A stretch of 7,481 nt of DNA. Origin: SVTX01 sp045538195. Lineage in GTDB: Bacteria; Bacillota; Clostridia; Oscillospirales; CAG-272. Made by a program: the position numbers and the translations under genes. Where the stretch lies: contig JAZSRA010000141.1 in NCBI GenBank assembly GCA_045538195.1, positions 1 through 7,481 of the forward strand, written 5' to 3'. How positions within the stretch are numbered: position 1 is the first letter of the stretch; the number at the start of each line of letters is the position of its first letter. A model generated the notes under the pieces. The model had not been told where the DNA came from. It did not search any database and saw nothing but the letters and a program-made list of their open reading frames with translations. Of this stretch, positions 1 through 7,060 are shown piece after piece.

Positions 1-417
1 GTTCGACGCGGAGGTCCAGTTCAGCGTAGCGAGCAGATCGGAATAGTCGAACTCGACGACTCCTCCCCCGCCGCCTGCGCCGCCACCGCCGGCACTCATC
101 TGCTGATTTTCATAATTTGAAACCGCCGTCTGCCACGCGGAAGGCGAGGTGCCTACCGGGGTAAAGGAGCGGATCGTTCTGTATTGAGGAAGCGAGTCGG
201 CATATACAAAAGCATACTGGATCACGCCGTCCTGTTCGCCGAGAGGCGTGTTCCAGGGAGCGCCGCCGAAGGTTCCGCCAACGGAGTCGACCGCGGTATA
301 GAAGAAATCAACACCGGGATCGGCGTGGTTCACAAGCTCCACATCGTCCACTGCGACCGTGGAGCCGTTCCCCGTCTGATAGGGATTGGCTATGACCGAC
401 GATACAGGCGCGACAAA
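1..417 (-). repeat. Module 2 of the Gly-rich protein, cut by window edge
   Basis: Residues 278-416. It is a diverged copy of module 1 with the same landmarks (FVAPVSS, FFYTAVDSVG, IQYAFVYADS, SAWQTAVSNYE, LNWTSASN). The main difference is a poly-Gly insertion at 387-396 replacing the SFSDG-type turn of module 1. The alignment reaches the window edge, so the copy probably continues beyond it. Confidence 0.75.
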
Positions 418-1248
418 ACCGGTGGAAGTGCCACCTGTTCCTCCCCCGCCGTCACCGCCGGCACCTGTTCCGCCGCCGGTGCCGCCGCCGGACGAGCCGT
501 CATGGACGTAGACGACGCTGTTATCGGTGCTGATAAACGGATCGGAGCCGTCCAACTCCCATTTGACAAAAACGGAGTAGTAATGCGGCTCGTACACAAT
601 GGAGCCGTCGCCGCCCATGGAATAAGCGAGAGGCAGTGTGGTATTCGACGCATCGACCCATGTCAGCTGCGTTTGAAACAACTCGGTATAATCAAGCGAT
701 CCGTCACTGAAATGAGAGGGATCCTTCTCATAATCCGACAAGGCGGTAAGCCACGCGGACTGTGTCATACCGACCGGCACGACGTTGGAAAGAGATTTGC
801 CCTTCTCTGCCGGATTCTCAAAGTAATAGACAAAACTGTAGGATACCGTGCCGCATTCGCTCGGCAAAGAGACGCCGCTCGCGTACGCATTGTTGGAAAA
901 CTCCATTCCGACACTGTCCGTCAAGTAGTAGTAGAATTTCACGCCGGAATCGGAGGTGCTGTTCCATTGTACGTTCGTCACAGGCTCAGCGCTGACGGAG
1001 CCGGCGCCGCCCATTTTGATCTGATAAGCGCCCGCCGTGAGCGAAGAGACCGGAGCGACGAAGGTTGTCGACCCTAATCCTCTTGTGCCGGTATTAATCC
1101 CGATGGTATTGCCTTGTTCGCCATCGTAACCAACTCCGCCGTCACCGATATCTACCGCAAAGACAGACATCGGAACAGCCGATACGATCATTATGATCGC
1201 CAAAAGCACGCTGAGCAGTCGAAGCCCATATTTTTTGCACTTTTTCAT
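1..1248 (-). CDS. Secreted Gly-rich repeat protein, 5' part (runs off left edge)
   Basis: The frame is open for 416 codons from ATG at 1248 to the window edge, so the C-terminus is missing. Residues 1-31 form a signal peptide: a basic start (MKKCKKYGLR), a hydrophobic core, and a likely cut after VFA at 31. The mature part holds two related modules, residues 63-202 and 278-416. Both begin FVAPVSS, share SGVKFYYY/PGVDFFYT followed by DSVG, and have VPVGMTQSAWLTALSDYE/TPVGTSPSAWQTAVSNYE and a DYxxL...W...ASN end. A Gly/Thr linker (about 251-277) separates them, and a second poly-Gly tract (387-396) sits inside module 2. No catalytic motif, anchor or known domain is visible, so the function is unknown; an extracellular structural or binding role is inferred. 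The start is supported by the signal peptide and a weak GGGG ribosome site 8 nt upstream. It lies 69 nt downstream of the large secreted-protein gene on the same strand, so cotranscription is possible. The plus-strand ORF antisense to it is a shadow. Confidence 0.9.
   Translation of the reverse strand, partial: MKKCKKYGLRLLSVLLAIIMIVSAVPMSVFAVDIGDGGVGYDGEQGNTIGINTGTRGLGSTTFVAPVSSLTAGAYQIKMGGAGSVSAEPVTNVQWNSTSDSGVKFYYYLTDSVGMEFSNNAYASGVSLPSECGTVSYSFVYYFENPAEKGKSLSNVVPVGMTQSAWLTALSDYEKDPSHFSDGSLDYTELFQTQLTWVDASNTTLPLAYSMGGDGSIVYEPHYYSVFVKWELDGSDPFISTDNSVVYVHDGSSGGGTGGGTGAGGDGGGGTGGTSTGFVAPVSSVIANPYQTGNGSTVAVDDVELVNHADPGVDFFYTAVDSVGGTFGGAPWNTPLGEQDGVIQYAFVYADSLPQYRTIRSFTPVGTSPSAWQTAVSNYENQQMSAGGGGAGGGGGVVEFDYSDLLATLNWTSASN
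643..1062 (-). repeat. Module 1 of the Gly-rich protein (FVAPVSS repeat)
   Basis: Residues 63-202. It aligns by eye with module 2 over its whole length: the FVAPVSS opening, the aromatic FYYYLTDSVG stretch, a VSYSFVYYFENP strand, SAWLTALSDYE and a closing LTWVDASN. A unique segment of about 50 residues (SMGGDGSIVYEPHYY and onward) follows before the Gly linker. It may be a beta-sandwich-like unit, which is inference. Confidence 0.75.
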
Positions 1249-1300
1249 ATAGTTGACCCCGTAATCTTGTTTATTTTTGGTTTATGAAATGATCTGAGCC

Positions 1301-1317
1301 TTATCGTCATATTTCCG
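1301..1317 (-). promoter_or_regulatory. CGGAAA-N5-CGATAA motif upstream of the Gly-rich protein gene
   Basis: Reading leftward, CGGAAATATGACGATAA begins 69 nt before the ATG at 1248, directly after the upstream gene's stop codon. The same half-motifs with a 2-nt spacer (CGGAAATGCGATAA) begin 68 nt before the GTG of the large secreted-protein gene. A -10-like CATAAA lies at 1286-1281, in a position comparable with TATAAA at 6292-6287 in the other gene. It could be a shared regulator site, though a chance match is possible. No clear hairpin terminator is seen in this 69-nt gap. Confidence 0.3.
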
Positions 1318-4300
1318 TCATTTTCCGTACGTTTTCGCCGCATTGCCATACTTCATCATAGCGCGGACCAACGCTGCAAGCGACGCGTCGGCATCGTTCT
1401 GCTTGGCGTATGCGTAGGATTCGATGCTGTAAGAGACCGTGTTGCTGATCGCTGTATCTCCGTTATACGCCGTGACCAAAACGGTTTCGCTCATCTGTCC
1501 GGCGGTGATGCCGCTGTACGACGCGATATAATACCCGCCGGACGCGGTCAGATCCTCTGCCGTGATCTCTTTGAGCATGGTTCCGCCCGCATTTTCGAAC
1601 CGAACCGTGATCCCGTCGGTGCTCGCCGCCGTGAACACGAATTGCATGGTGATGGAATCTCCCAGTCTGAGGGATACGCCTTTCCAGACGACAAAAGGCG
1701 ATTCCACCGCTTGATAAGCAATATTCTTGACCGAAGTTAAGGCCGGATCCGTTGCCGTACCCCACGCGCGCTGTTCTTCGGTGAGTTTTGCGTTGGCAAG
1801 ATCGCCTGTCTTATATCCGGTGTAGTGCTGCGCCGCCGCTCCGTAATCCAAGAGATTCACAAGCAGTGTTCGAAGTTCGGCGTCGTCTGTTTTTTTAAGC
1901 ATGGAATAGCAGTACTCCGCAGCGCTGTACTCGGTCGGTGCGCTGACGTATTCCTTTCCGTCCTTCACCGCGTGAAGCGTCACCTTGACGGTGTCGTTCA
2001 TCTGATTCGGCGCAATGTCGTGGAGACTGAATACGTAATAGGTCTTTCCTTCGGAGGTGACTTCGCTGAACTGGCTGGCCGTCACCGTTTTACCGTTTAT
2101 TTCAAAAGCGGCGTGAAGATCCGTATATCCGCCTTCGGTAATGGATTCTTTTTCTATATAAAAGTTTTCTTTCAGATTGTTCTGCAGCGTGATTGAAGCC
2201 GCCTCAATTTCAATCGGGCACAGGCGGTAATACGCCGTTACGGTGCAGCCGAGGTTGCCGCCGGCAACGCTGAAAGACGCCGCCGCGACGGGATTATCCA
2301 CCCGAACGTCCTCTTCGCGGAAGTATTTGCCCGTTTCCGCAAGCGTTAACAGAAGTTTGTATTCCGCCTCCGGATCCATCGGGCGCGCCATGAATTCATC
2401 AACGCTGCCCGAAGCGATCCACCATGAATCGGACGCATAGTTATAAACGAGAGCCGCTTGCAAAGAACCGTTTTGGTAAACCGCCACCGTGAGCGCATCG
2501 CGAACGCCGTCGATATCCGCGTCAAAGCCCGAGAGAAATTCGCCGTACGTTTGACCCGCCACCATAGGAGCGAGTGTGAAATGACCGGCGGCATAGGCCC
2601 GCGGTGTGAAGGCAAGCACCGCTTCGATATGATTCCATGAACCGTATACATTCTCCCTCGTGGACGCCAAAAGATCGAGCGTCGAGACCTCGGTATCATC
2701 GGTGAAAAAATAGCCGTTACTGACATTGAATTTAAGAAATGCCAAATACACGTGTCCCTCTTCCATGACCGTGTCGGCAGAAACCCGGTTCTTGTAGTTC
2801 AGTTCGTCGATATACCATTCTGTTTCATTCTCCATCGAGCCGTACTTCCGGTCTTCTTCACAGATGGCAAGCACGGGAAGCGTATCGCCGATTTTCGGAG
2901 TTTTCCCGGTAAGGCGGATGTAGGGCACTTCACTTCTTCCGTTGCTCACCGTCTCCTGATAAGAACAGACGCTGCATGTCCGGACATCTTCGCCTCCCTG
3001 ATGGCTCCAATTTCCGAAGGTGTGCGCGGCGTGTTCAAACTCTTCGCCGCAGATGGAGCAGATCCGATAGTGGTATTCCGAATCATAGGTAACCCCGTTC
3101 GTGTTTTTGCTGTGATCGCATCCCACGTACTGCGGATCGGTCAGAACCGATCCCGAAAGACCGTCCGGAGAAAGATTTGTGATCGGATACATTTTTCCCA
3201 TGACCGTGACGATAGTCGCGTCCGTGAAAACGTACGGATCCTGCGCCGTGACGGTGACGAGCGCACGGTATTCGCCAGGCGTTGACGTGCCGGTATAGGC
3301 CGATCCGTCCTTGTACCACACCGTGGAAACCTTCACGCCGGAAATCGGAGAGTTCAGCGGCGACGCCGCCGAGAGTTCGACGCCGACGGAAATGTCGCCC
3401 CGTACCGGGATCGATAAGATCTTAGAAGGGAGAACGTCGAGCGGGACGATATATCCGGTCAGCACACCGCCGCTTACGGTGAGTTCAGTCGCCGTTTTTC
3501 CTCCGACAGTCAGGCTGTGCTCGGCGTCGACCCGGTAGTACGGCTTGGGCGTGATCTGAACCTTTAAGCGGTAACTGCCGCCGCGCGAAAACGTACTGCG
3601 CTCCGACATAGGCGTATAGCGCGTGCCGCCTGCTTTTTGTTCTTCAAAGGTAAATGCCGCGGTGAACGCTTCCTGTTCGATACTCAGATTGACCGGATTT
3701 TTGCCGTGCTCCGGCCAAATGATTCCTGTCACGTCGTCCGGCAGGGAGATATTGCCGATCCGCTCGTACACGCAGTCGATCTCGATCACGTCGTCGCTGA
3801 CAGTGTAAATGACTTCGTCAGCGGGTTTCCAGTATTCGGAGGCGTGAGCTTCGATCCGGTAGGTCGAGCCCTGCGTCATACCGCCGCGCAGATCCCGCGC
3901 CAGCGCGTAAAGGTCAAGGCGGTTTGTGTCGGTGAGATAGTAGTTATTGGAAACAGGCGCACCGGGCGCGTAGGAAACGTCTTCCCAGCCGTTACCGCCG
4001 AGCCGCGTGACCTTCCAGTAATAACTCATAACGTGGTACGGAGCATCCGGCAGCGGCGCAAAGCTTTCACTGTAATATTGCGCGTTATCGTTGATCAGTT
4101 CAAAGTGATCGGTCGGACTGTAGGTAAGTCCCGCGTCGATCCCGTCCTCGCGCACGATCCGTGAGGCGCCGTTCTCCTGAACCGAAACGGTGACGTCGGC
4201 GCCGATTCCTTCGGAGCCGAGATTTTCAAACTCGTTGCTCTGAGACGTCGTAAAATCAAGCGAGAAGGGATACTGATCCGGACCGATTTTGATCACTCTT

Positions 4301-6249
4301 CTGTCCGCGCCTGTATGGGAGAAAGAGCGCAGAGGGAGCCCGATCCGGCCGCAGTCCACGTTGACATAATAGGCGGTACCGTTCAACTTATCAACGGTGA
4401 TCCGATTATCGTACTGCGCCTCAAAGTAGCCGAAATTGATAGAGGCATTCGCACCCCACGCGACGGAAAACACGTCGGCACAACTCTTGCCGTAGAAGTC
4501 GCCGGCGTTGACGATCGCCACCGCGCCGTTGCAAAGACATACCGCCGCGCAGACGGTCTCTTTTTCACCGTTGTCGTCGATCGTAAAGCCGCGCCCGTAG
4601 TATTCGCCGCCGTTGGAAGTAAAGCGCCCTCCGTCACGCACAACGACCGCGTTTCCGGGCGTGATCGAATTGACCGTTCCCGCGCTTGTGCTGCCGCCGG
4701 TATTGTATTTTTTCGTGTATGTGTAATACTCGCTTTCATAATGCCCCGCCGTGATCTCGCCGCCGTTCACGGTCAAGATCCCCTGCACGTTGAACACCGT
4801 CAGCGCACGGTCGAGAAAAATCCCCGTCTGCTCGTTCGTTTCCCCCATACTCGGGATACGTCTGTCAAAGATGATCTCGCCGCCGCCGACGGAATCGTCA
4901 ACGGTAAGGTTTGCGCCGCTTTCCACGTTGAAAAGGGCATCCGAGGATAACGCGATGCCGAAATCAAGCCGTTCTTTTATCGTATGTCCGTTCAGATCCA
5001 GAACGGCGTCGCCCTTTACGGTAAAGGTGTCGATAAAATCACTCAGGTCGTCCTCAAGTCGGAGATAACGCTTTGACGACCCCGTCTGCCGCAGGAGCGT
5101 TTTCAGATCCGAAACGTATTTGATCCGATACGGAGAAGCCTTCGTTCCGCTTCCCGTCAGCGTTTCGACCCTCACGTCGATACCGGTCCCGCTTGAACCG
5201 AGATTCAGAAACACCGCCGCGTCGCTTGCGGAATAATCGGTAAAATCATAGTAATGTTCCGTCGAATCCACATAGATATGCGTGTAATCCTTTTTTTCAT
5301 GGTTGAACGCGTACAGCGGGATCCCGATCCTGCCGCAATCCACATTGACGTAGGCGGCGACGCCGTTTGCCTTATCAACGGTAACGCGGTTATCGTAGCG
5401 TGCATAAAAATTGCCCGCGTAAACGGTAAGATCGACCCGGTCACCTACCGAAAAAACGTCGGCACAACTCTTGCCGTAAAAATCTCCGGCGTATATCACC
5501 GCTTCGGCGCCTCTCAACAGTTTAACCGCCGCACATGCTGAATCCTTCTGACCCTCGTCGTCGATCGTAAAACCGCGCCCGTAATACTCGCCGCCGTTGG
5601 AAACAAAACGCCCGCCGCTCTTTACGACGACCGCATTACCGGGCGTGATCGAGTTGACGGTTCCCGGAGACGGACTGCTGTCCGCATAGATATAGCCGTC
5701 GGTATAGGTATAATACTCGCTCTCGTAATGTCCCGCCGTGATTTCACCCGCATTCACGGTCAAAACGCCGTATACGTCAAACACCGTCAACGGGCGGCTG
5801 AGAAAAATGTCGGAATACGCATTCGTTTCGCCCATGGCGGGAATGAATCTGTCGTGGATGATCTCGCCGCCTCCGACGGAATCGTTCAGTGTCAGCGACG
5901 CTCCCGCCTCGATGACAAACAGACTGCGATTCTCGCTCCCGTCGTTAAAGAACAACTTAGATCGGATCTTATGACCGTTCAGATCGACGGTCTTATAGCC
6001 CTTCACACTGATCGGACCGAATGCATAGTACTGCTCTCCCTCTATATCGGCGCCGATCTGAATAAAGACCCTTTCCCCTCCTTCTTCGGTCAGAGCGTCG
6101 ATCAGTTCCCTTTGGTTTGTTACGGTAACGTATTTCGGTCTCGATCCCGTTCCGTCCTCTCTTTCCGAAGCGGAAACAGTCATTCCGAGGGTTAAACTCG
6201 GCATGACGAGCAATAAGCACAAAAGCAAGCATAAAAGTCTTTTCAACAC
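1318..6249 (-). CDS. Giant secreted protein with two beta-helix-like repeats and a duplicated C-terminal module
   Basis: About 1643 residues. The start is chosen as GTG at 6249: GGAGG at 6262-6258 sits 8 nt before it, whereas the in-frame TTG at 6264 would overlap that site. The N-terminus (MLKRLLCLLLCLLLVMPSL) is a signal peptide. Numbering from the GTG, residues 41-362 and 378-688 are two copies of a module of 310-320 residues rich in short strands with Gly turns (LTVNAGEITAGHY, SNGGEYYGRGFTIDD, GDFYGKSCADVFSV), resembling rungs of a right-handed beta-helix. About 690-1040 looks like beta-rich, Ig-like linker domains. About 1044-1098 is a Cys/His module. Residues 1353-1479 and 1514-1643 are two copies of a C-terminal module ending DYGAAAQHY and KYGNAAKTYG. 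There is no LPXTG, SLH, dockerin or catalytic motif, so the mode of attachment is unknown. The family style is clostridial surface protein (inference); a carbohydrate- or surface-binding role is a guess. It ends at TGA 1320-1318. Confidence 0.93.
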   Translation of the reverse strand: MLKRLLCLLLCLLLVMPSLTLGMTVSASEREDGTGSRPKYVTVTNQRELIDALTEEGGERVFIQIGADIEGEQYYAFGPISVKGYKTVDLNGHKIRSKLFFNDGSENRSLFVIEAGASLTLNDSVGGGEIIHDRFIPAMGETNAYSDIFLSRPLTVFDVYGVLTVNAGEITAGHYESEYYTYTDGYIYADSSPSPGTVNSITPGNAVVVKSGGRFVSNGGEYYGRGFTIDDEGQKDSACAAVKLLRGAEAVIYAGDFYGKSCADVFSVGDRVDLTVYAGNFYARYDNRVTVDKANGVAAYVNVDCGRIGIPLYAFNHEKKDYTHIYVDSTEHYYDFTDYSASDAAVFLNLGSSGTGIDVRVETLTGSGTKASPYRIKYVSDLKTLLRQTGSSKRYLRLEDDLSDFIDTFTVKGDAVLDLNGHTIKERLDFGIALSSDALFNVESGANLTVDDSVGGGEIIFDRRIPSMGETNEQTGIFLDRALTVFNVQGILTVNGGEITAGHYESEYYTYTKKYNTGGSTSAGTVNSITPGNAVVVRDGGRFTSNGGEYYGRGFTIDDNGEKETVCAAVCLCNGAVAIVNAGDFYGKSCADVFSVAWGANASINFGYFEAQYDNRITVDKLNGTAYYVNVDCGRIGLPLRSFSHTGADRRVIKIGPDQYPFSLDFTTSQSNEFENLGSEGIGADVTVSVQENGASRIVREDGIDAGLTYSPTDHFELINDNAQYYSESFAPLPDAPYHVMSYYWKVTRLGGNGWEDVSYAPGAPVSNNYYLTDTNRLDLYALARDLRGGMTQGSTYRIEAHASEYWKPADEVIYTVSDDVIEIDCVYERIGNISLPDDVTGIIWPEHGKNPVNLSIEQEAFTAAFTFEEQKAGGTRYTPMSERSTFSRGGSYRLKVQITPKPYYRVDAEHSLTVGGKTATELTVSGGVLTGYIVPLDVLPSKILSIPVRGDISVGVELSAASPLNSPISGVKVSTVWYKDGSAYTGTSTPGEYRALVTVTAQDPYVFTDATIVTVMGKMYPITNLSPDGLSGSVLTDPQYVGCDHSKNTNGVTYDSEYHYRICSICGEEFEHAAHTFGNWSHQGGEDVRTCSVCSYQETVSNGRSEVPYIRLTGKTPKIGDTLPVLAICEEDRKYGSMENETEWYIDELNYKNRVSADTVMEEGHVYLAFLKFNVSNGYFFTDDTEVSTLDLLASTRENVYGSWNHIEAVLAFTPRAYAAGHFTLAPMVAGQTYGEFLSGFDADIDGVRDALTVAVYQNGSLQAALVYNYASDSWWIASGSVDEFMARPMDPEAEYKLLLTLAETGKYFREEDVRVDNPVAAASFSVAGGNLGCTVTAYYRLCPIEIEAASITLQNNLKENFYIEKESITEGGYTDLHAAFEINGKTVTASQFSEVTSEGKTYYVFSLHDIAPNQMNDTVKVTLHAVKDGKEYVSAPTEYSAAEYCYSMLKKTDDAELRTLLVNLLDYGAAAQHYTGYKTGDLANAKLTEEQRAWGTATDPALTSVKNIAYQAVESPFVVWKGVSLRLGDSITMQFVFTAASTDGITVRFENAGGTMLKEITAEDLTASGGYYIASYSGITAGQMSETVLVTAYNGDTAISNTVSYSIESYAYAKQNDADASLAALVRAMMKYGNAAKTYGK
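1321..1710 (-). repeat. C-terminal module, copy 2 (protein end)
   Basis: Residues about 1514-1643. It aligns with copy 1: GQMSETVLVTAYNGD matches NQMNDTVKVTLHAVKDG, ESYAYAKQ matches AEYCYSML, and LAALVRAMMKYGNAAKTYG matches LRTLLVNLLDYGAAAQHY. The protein stops four residues after NAAK, so this module is the extreme C-terminus and a candidate cell-surface-targeting or assembly unit. Confidence 0.7.
1813..2193 (-). repeat. C-terminal module, copy 1
   Basis: Residues about 1353-1479. The order is a beta-rich part (ITLQNNLKENFYIEKESI), QMNDTVKVTLHAVKDG, SAAEYCYSMLKK, then an amphipathic helix LRTLLVNLLDYGAAAQHY. The order matches copy 2. I associate this unit with the C-terminal ends of clostridial secreted proteins but cannot name a curated family. 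Confidence 0.7.
2956..3120 (-). other. Cys/His module inside the giant secreted protein
   Basis: Residues about 1044-1098. CDH is followed by CSICG, an HAAH pair and CSVC, giving C..H, CxxC, HxxH and CxxC in about 50 residues. The spacing (HYRICSICGEEFEHAAHTF, then W, then CSVCSYQE) matches a zinc-ribbon-like insert that I recall in many secreted clostridial proteins. It could bind a metal outside the cell or form disulfides; the sequence alone does not decide. Confidence 0.6.
4186..5118 (-). repeat. Beta-helix-like module A2 of the giant protein
   Basis: Residues about 378-688. It is a second copy of module A1, with the same order of landmarks and similarity visible at the DNA level: the stretch encoding GKSCADVFSV (near 4473-4502) and the one near 5453-5482 differ at few, mostly third-position, sites. 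Differences cluster in the tip loop after ESEYYTYT (KKYNTGGSTSA here, DGYIYADSSPSP in A1). Confidence 0.85.
5164..6129 (-). repeat. Beta-helix-like module A1 of the giant protein
   Basis: Residues about 41-362 (GTG numbering). It opens with VTVTNQRELIDALTEEGG and a VDLNGHKI strand, followed by rungs around DSVGGGEII, LTVNAGEITAGHYESEYY, GTVNSITPGNAVVV, SNGGEYYGRGFTIDD, GDFYGKSCADVFSV and YVNVDCGRIG. Each of these stretches recurs almost unchanged in module A2, so the two are copies of one unit. Confidence 0.85.
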
Positions 6250-6257
6250 GGTGTTTT

Positions 6258-6262
6258 CCTCC
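6258..6262 (-). promoter_or_regulatory. Ribosome binding site that decides the giant protein start
   Basis: GGAGG read leftward, 8 nt before GTG 6249-6247 and 11 nt before TTG 6246-6244. It overlaps the alternative TTG at 6264-6262, which makes that longer start unlikely. Confidence 0.8.
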
Positions 6263-6286
6263 AATCCGGGTTTTCGAAATTGTCCT

Positions 6287-6317
6287 TTTATAGAACGGAA
6301 ATGTTATCGCATTTCCG
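6287..6317 (-). promoter_or_regulatory. Inverted repeat and -10-like box upstream of the giant protein
   Basis: An inverted repeat with perfect 8-bp arms, CGGAAATG (6296-6303) and CATTTCCG (6310-6317), has a 6-base loop. Read leftward it is followed 3 nt later by TATAAA (6292-6287), a -10-like box 37 nt before the GTG start. There is no acceptable -35 at 16-18 nt, so the inverted repeat may be an activator or repressor site. No T-run follows on either strand, which argues against a terminator. The leftward arm is also part of the CGGAAATGCGATAA motif shared with the next gene. Confidence 0.4.
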
Positions 6318-6342
6318 ATTGCAGAACATAGTACCCCCATTT

Positions 6343-6615
6343 TCATAATTCTTTGTTTATTTTCAGCTTTGTCCCACAATGGGGGCAATACAGCGAGTCG
6401 GGGGCTAACACCGTATCGCATTCGGGACAGCAGGGATGCTGCCGTTTGTAACGGTCAAAGAGCGTTTCGCTTGATAATCTTTCGCCACAATCGGGACAGA
6501 AGGAAGCGGAGGCTTTAATCACTTGACCGCATTTAGCGCAGACTTTGGTATTCCGCATTACATTCGGGCCATATCCAAAATCCTCTAAATTCTTTAACCG
6601 TGTTTTCTGTGTCAT
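6343..6615 (-). CDS. Small double zinc-ribbon protein
   Basis: 90 residues, with no signal peptide or membrane segment, so cytoplasmic. Two treble-Cys ribbons are clear: C26xxC29 with C40xxC43, and C63xxC66 with C77xxC80, each with the CGxxL-type turn of small zinc ribbons. A helical stretch (TLFDRYKRQH, 51-60) separates them. The N-terminal part (residues 1-20) is charged and lacks Cys. ATG 6615 lies 1 nt after the stop of the upstream zinc-ribbon gene, and its ribosome site GGGAGG (6631-6626) is inside that gene, so the two are translationally coupled and probably act together. The precise role is unknown; nucleic-acid binding or a protein adaptor role is typical of such ribbons and is inference here. 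Confidence 0.88.
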   Translation of the reverse strand: MTQKTRLKNLEDFGYGPNVMRNTKVCAKCGQVIKASASFCPDCGERLSSETLFDRYKRQHPCCPECDTVLAPDSLYCPHCGTKLKINKEL

Positions 6616-6616
6616 A

Positions 6617-6991
6617 TCAGAGAGACCTCCCTTCGTAGTTCAGCAGGTTGCCACACACAGGACAGGTTCTTCCGGGGGTTTCAACCTTTGCGCCACAGGT
6701 CTTGCAAAACTTGGCTTCTGCTTCAAAGGGAGCACATTCGACACATTCCGCCACTTCTGGATTGAACACGGCGTTAATCACAAACTTGCCGCATTTATGG
6801 CAAATGTTGAAATGCTTCTTGCCTTCCTTTTCCCAAGCAAGCAACAACTCCTGTTCGGGTGTATCCGCTTTGTAGGTTTTCTTAGTCGTACAGACTAACG
6901 CTCCTGTCAGATCACAGAAAAACGTATAGCGGTTTCCACCGGAATCAGTTATGATCTTATAGGTGGCTGTTCTTCTTTCACCCATCAACAA
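6617..6991 (-). CDS. Zinc-ribbon protein with N-terminal beta-rich domain
   Basis: About 124 residues if started at TTG 6991. That start is preferred because GGGAGGAG (7006-6999) lies 7 nt upstream; ATG 6985 (122 residues) is the alternative. The ATG at 7075 would add 28 residues that include the ribosome site and AT-rich upstream DNA, so it is rejected. From the TTG, residues 9-40 (TATYKIITDSGGNRYTFFCD and onward) form a beta-rich part, then a helix (TPEQELLLAWEKEG). CHKC at 64-67 and CVEC at 83-86 form the first ribbon; CKTC at 96-99 and CPVC at 110-113 form the second. I recall similar paired genes in other Clostridia but no established function. No signal peptide is visible, so it is cytoplasmic. 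The stop codon is 1 nt before the next zinc-ribbon ATG. Confidence 0.85.
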   Translation of the reverse strand: MLMGERRTATYKIITDSGGNRYTFFCDLTGALVCTTKKTYKADTPEQELLLAWEKEGKKHFNICHKCGKFVINAVFNPEVAECVECAPFEAEAKFCKTCGAKVETPGRTCPVCGNLLNYEGRSL

Positions 6992-6998
6992 CTCTGTT

Positions 6999-7006
6999 CT
7001 CCTCCC
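6999..7006 (-). promoter_or_regulatory. Ribosome binding site for the first zinc-ribbon gene
   Basis: GGGAGGAG read leftward, 7 nt before TTG 6991, 10 nt before TTG 6988 and 13 nt before ATG 6985. The spacing favours the first TTG and excludes the longer reading frame from 7075. Confidence 0.7.
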
Positions 7007-7060
7007 GAAATGCCAATAGGTGAACGAACTGTGACTCTTTTTTGAATATTCACAGCTCAC

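Noticed and set aside
184..1077. 297-residue plus-strand ORF
   Set aside because: It is antisense to the secreted Gly-rich protein, which has a signal peptide and internal repeats. The plus translation is Arg/Gly/Ala-rich without a domain or ribosome site.
3637..4950. Plus-strand ORFs of 175 and 211 residues
   Set aside because: They are antisense to the giant protein. Their likeness to the other plus ORFs at 5254-6195 only mirrors the duplicated module on the opposite strand.
6296..6317. Rho-independent terminator after the zinc-ribbon genes
   Set aside because: The 8-bp inverted repeat is not followed by a T-run on either strand.
5993..6421. 142-residue minus ORF spanning the gap between zinc-ribbon and giant genes
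   Set aside because: It overlaps both genes in another frame, is Arg-rich, and would ignore the clear GGAGG-GTG start at 6249.
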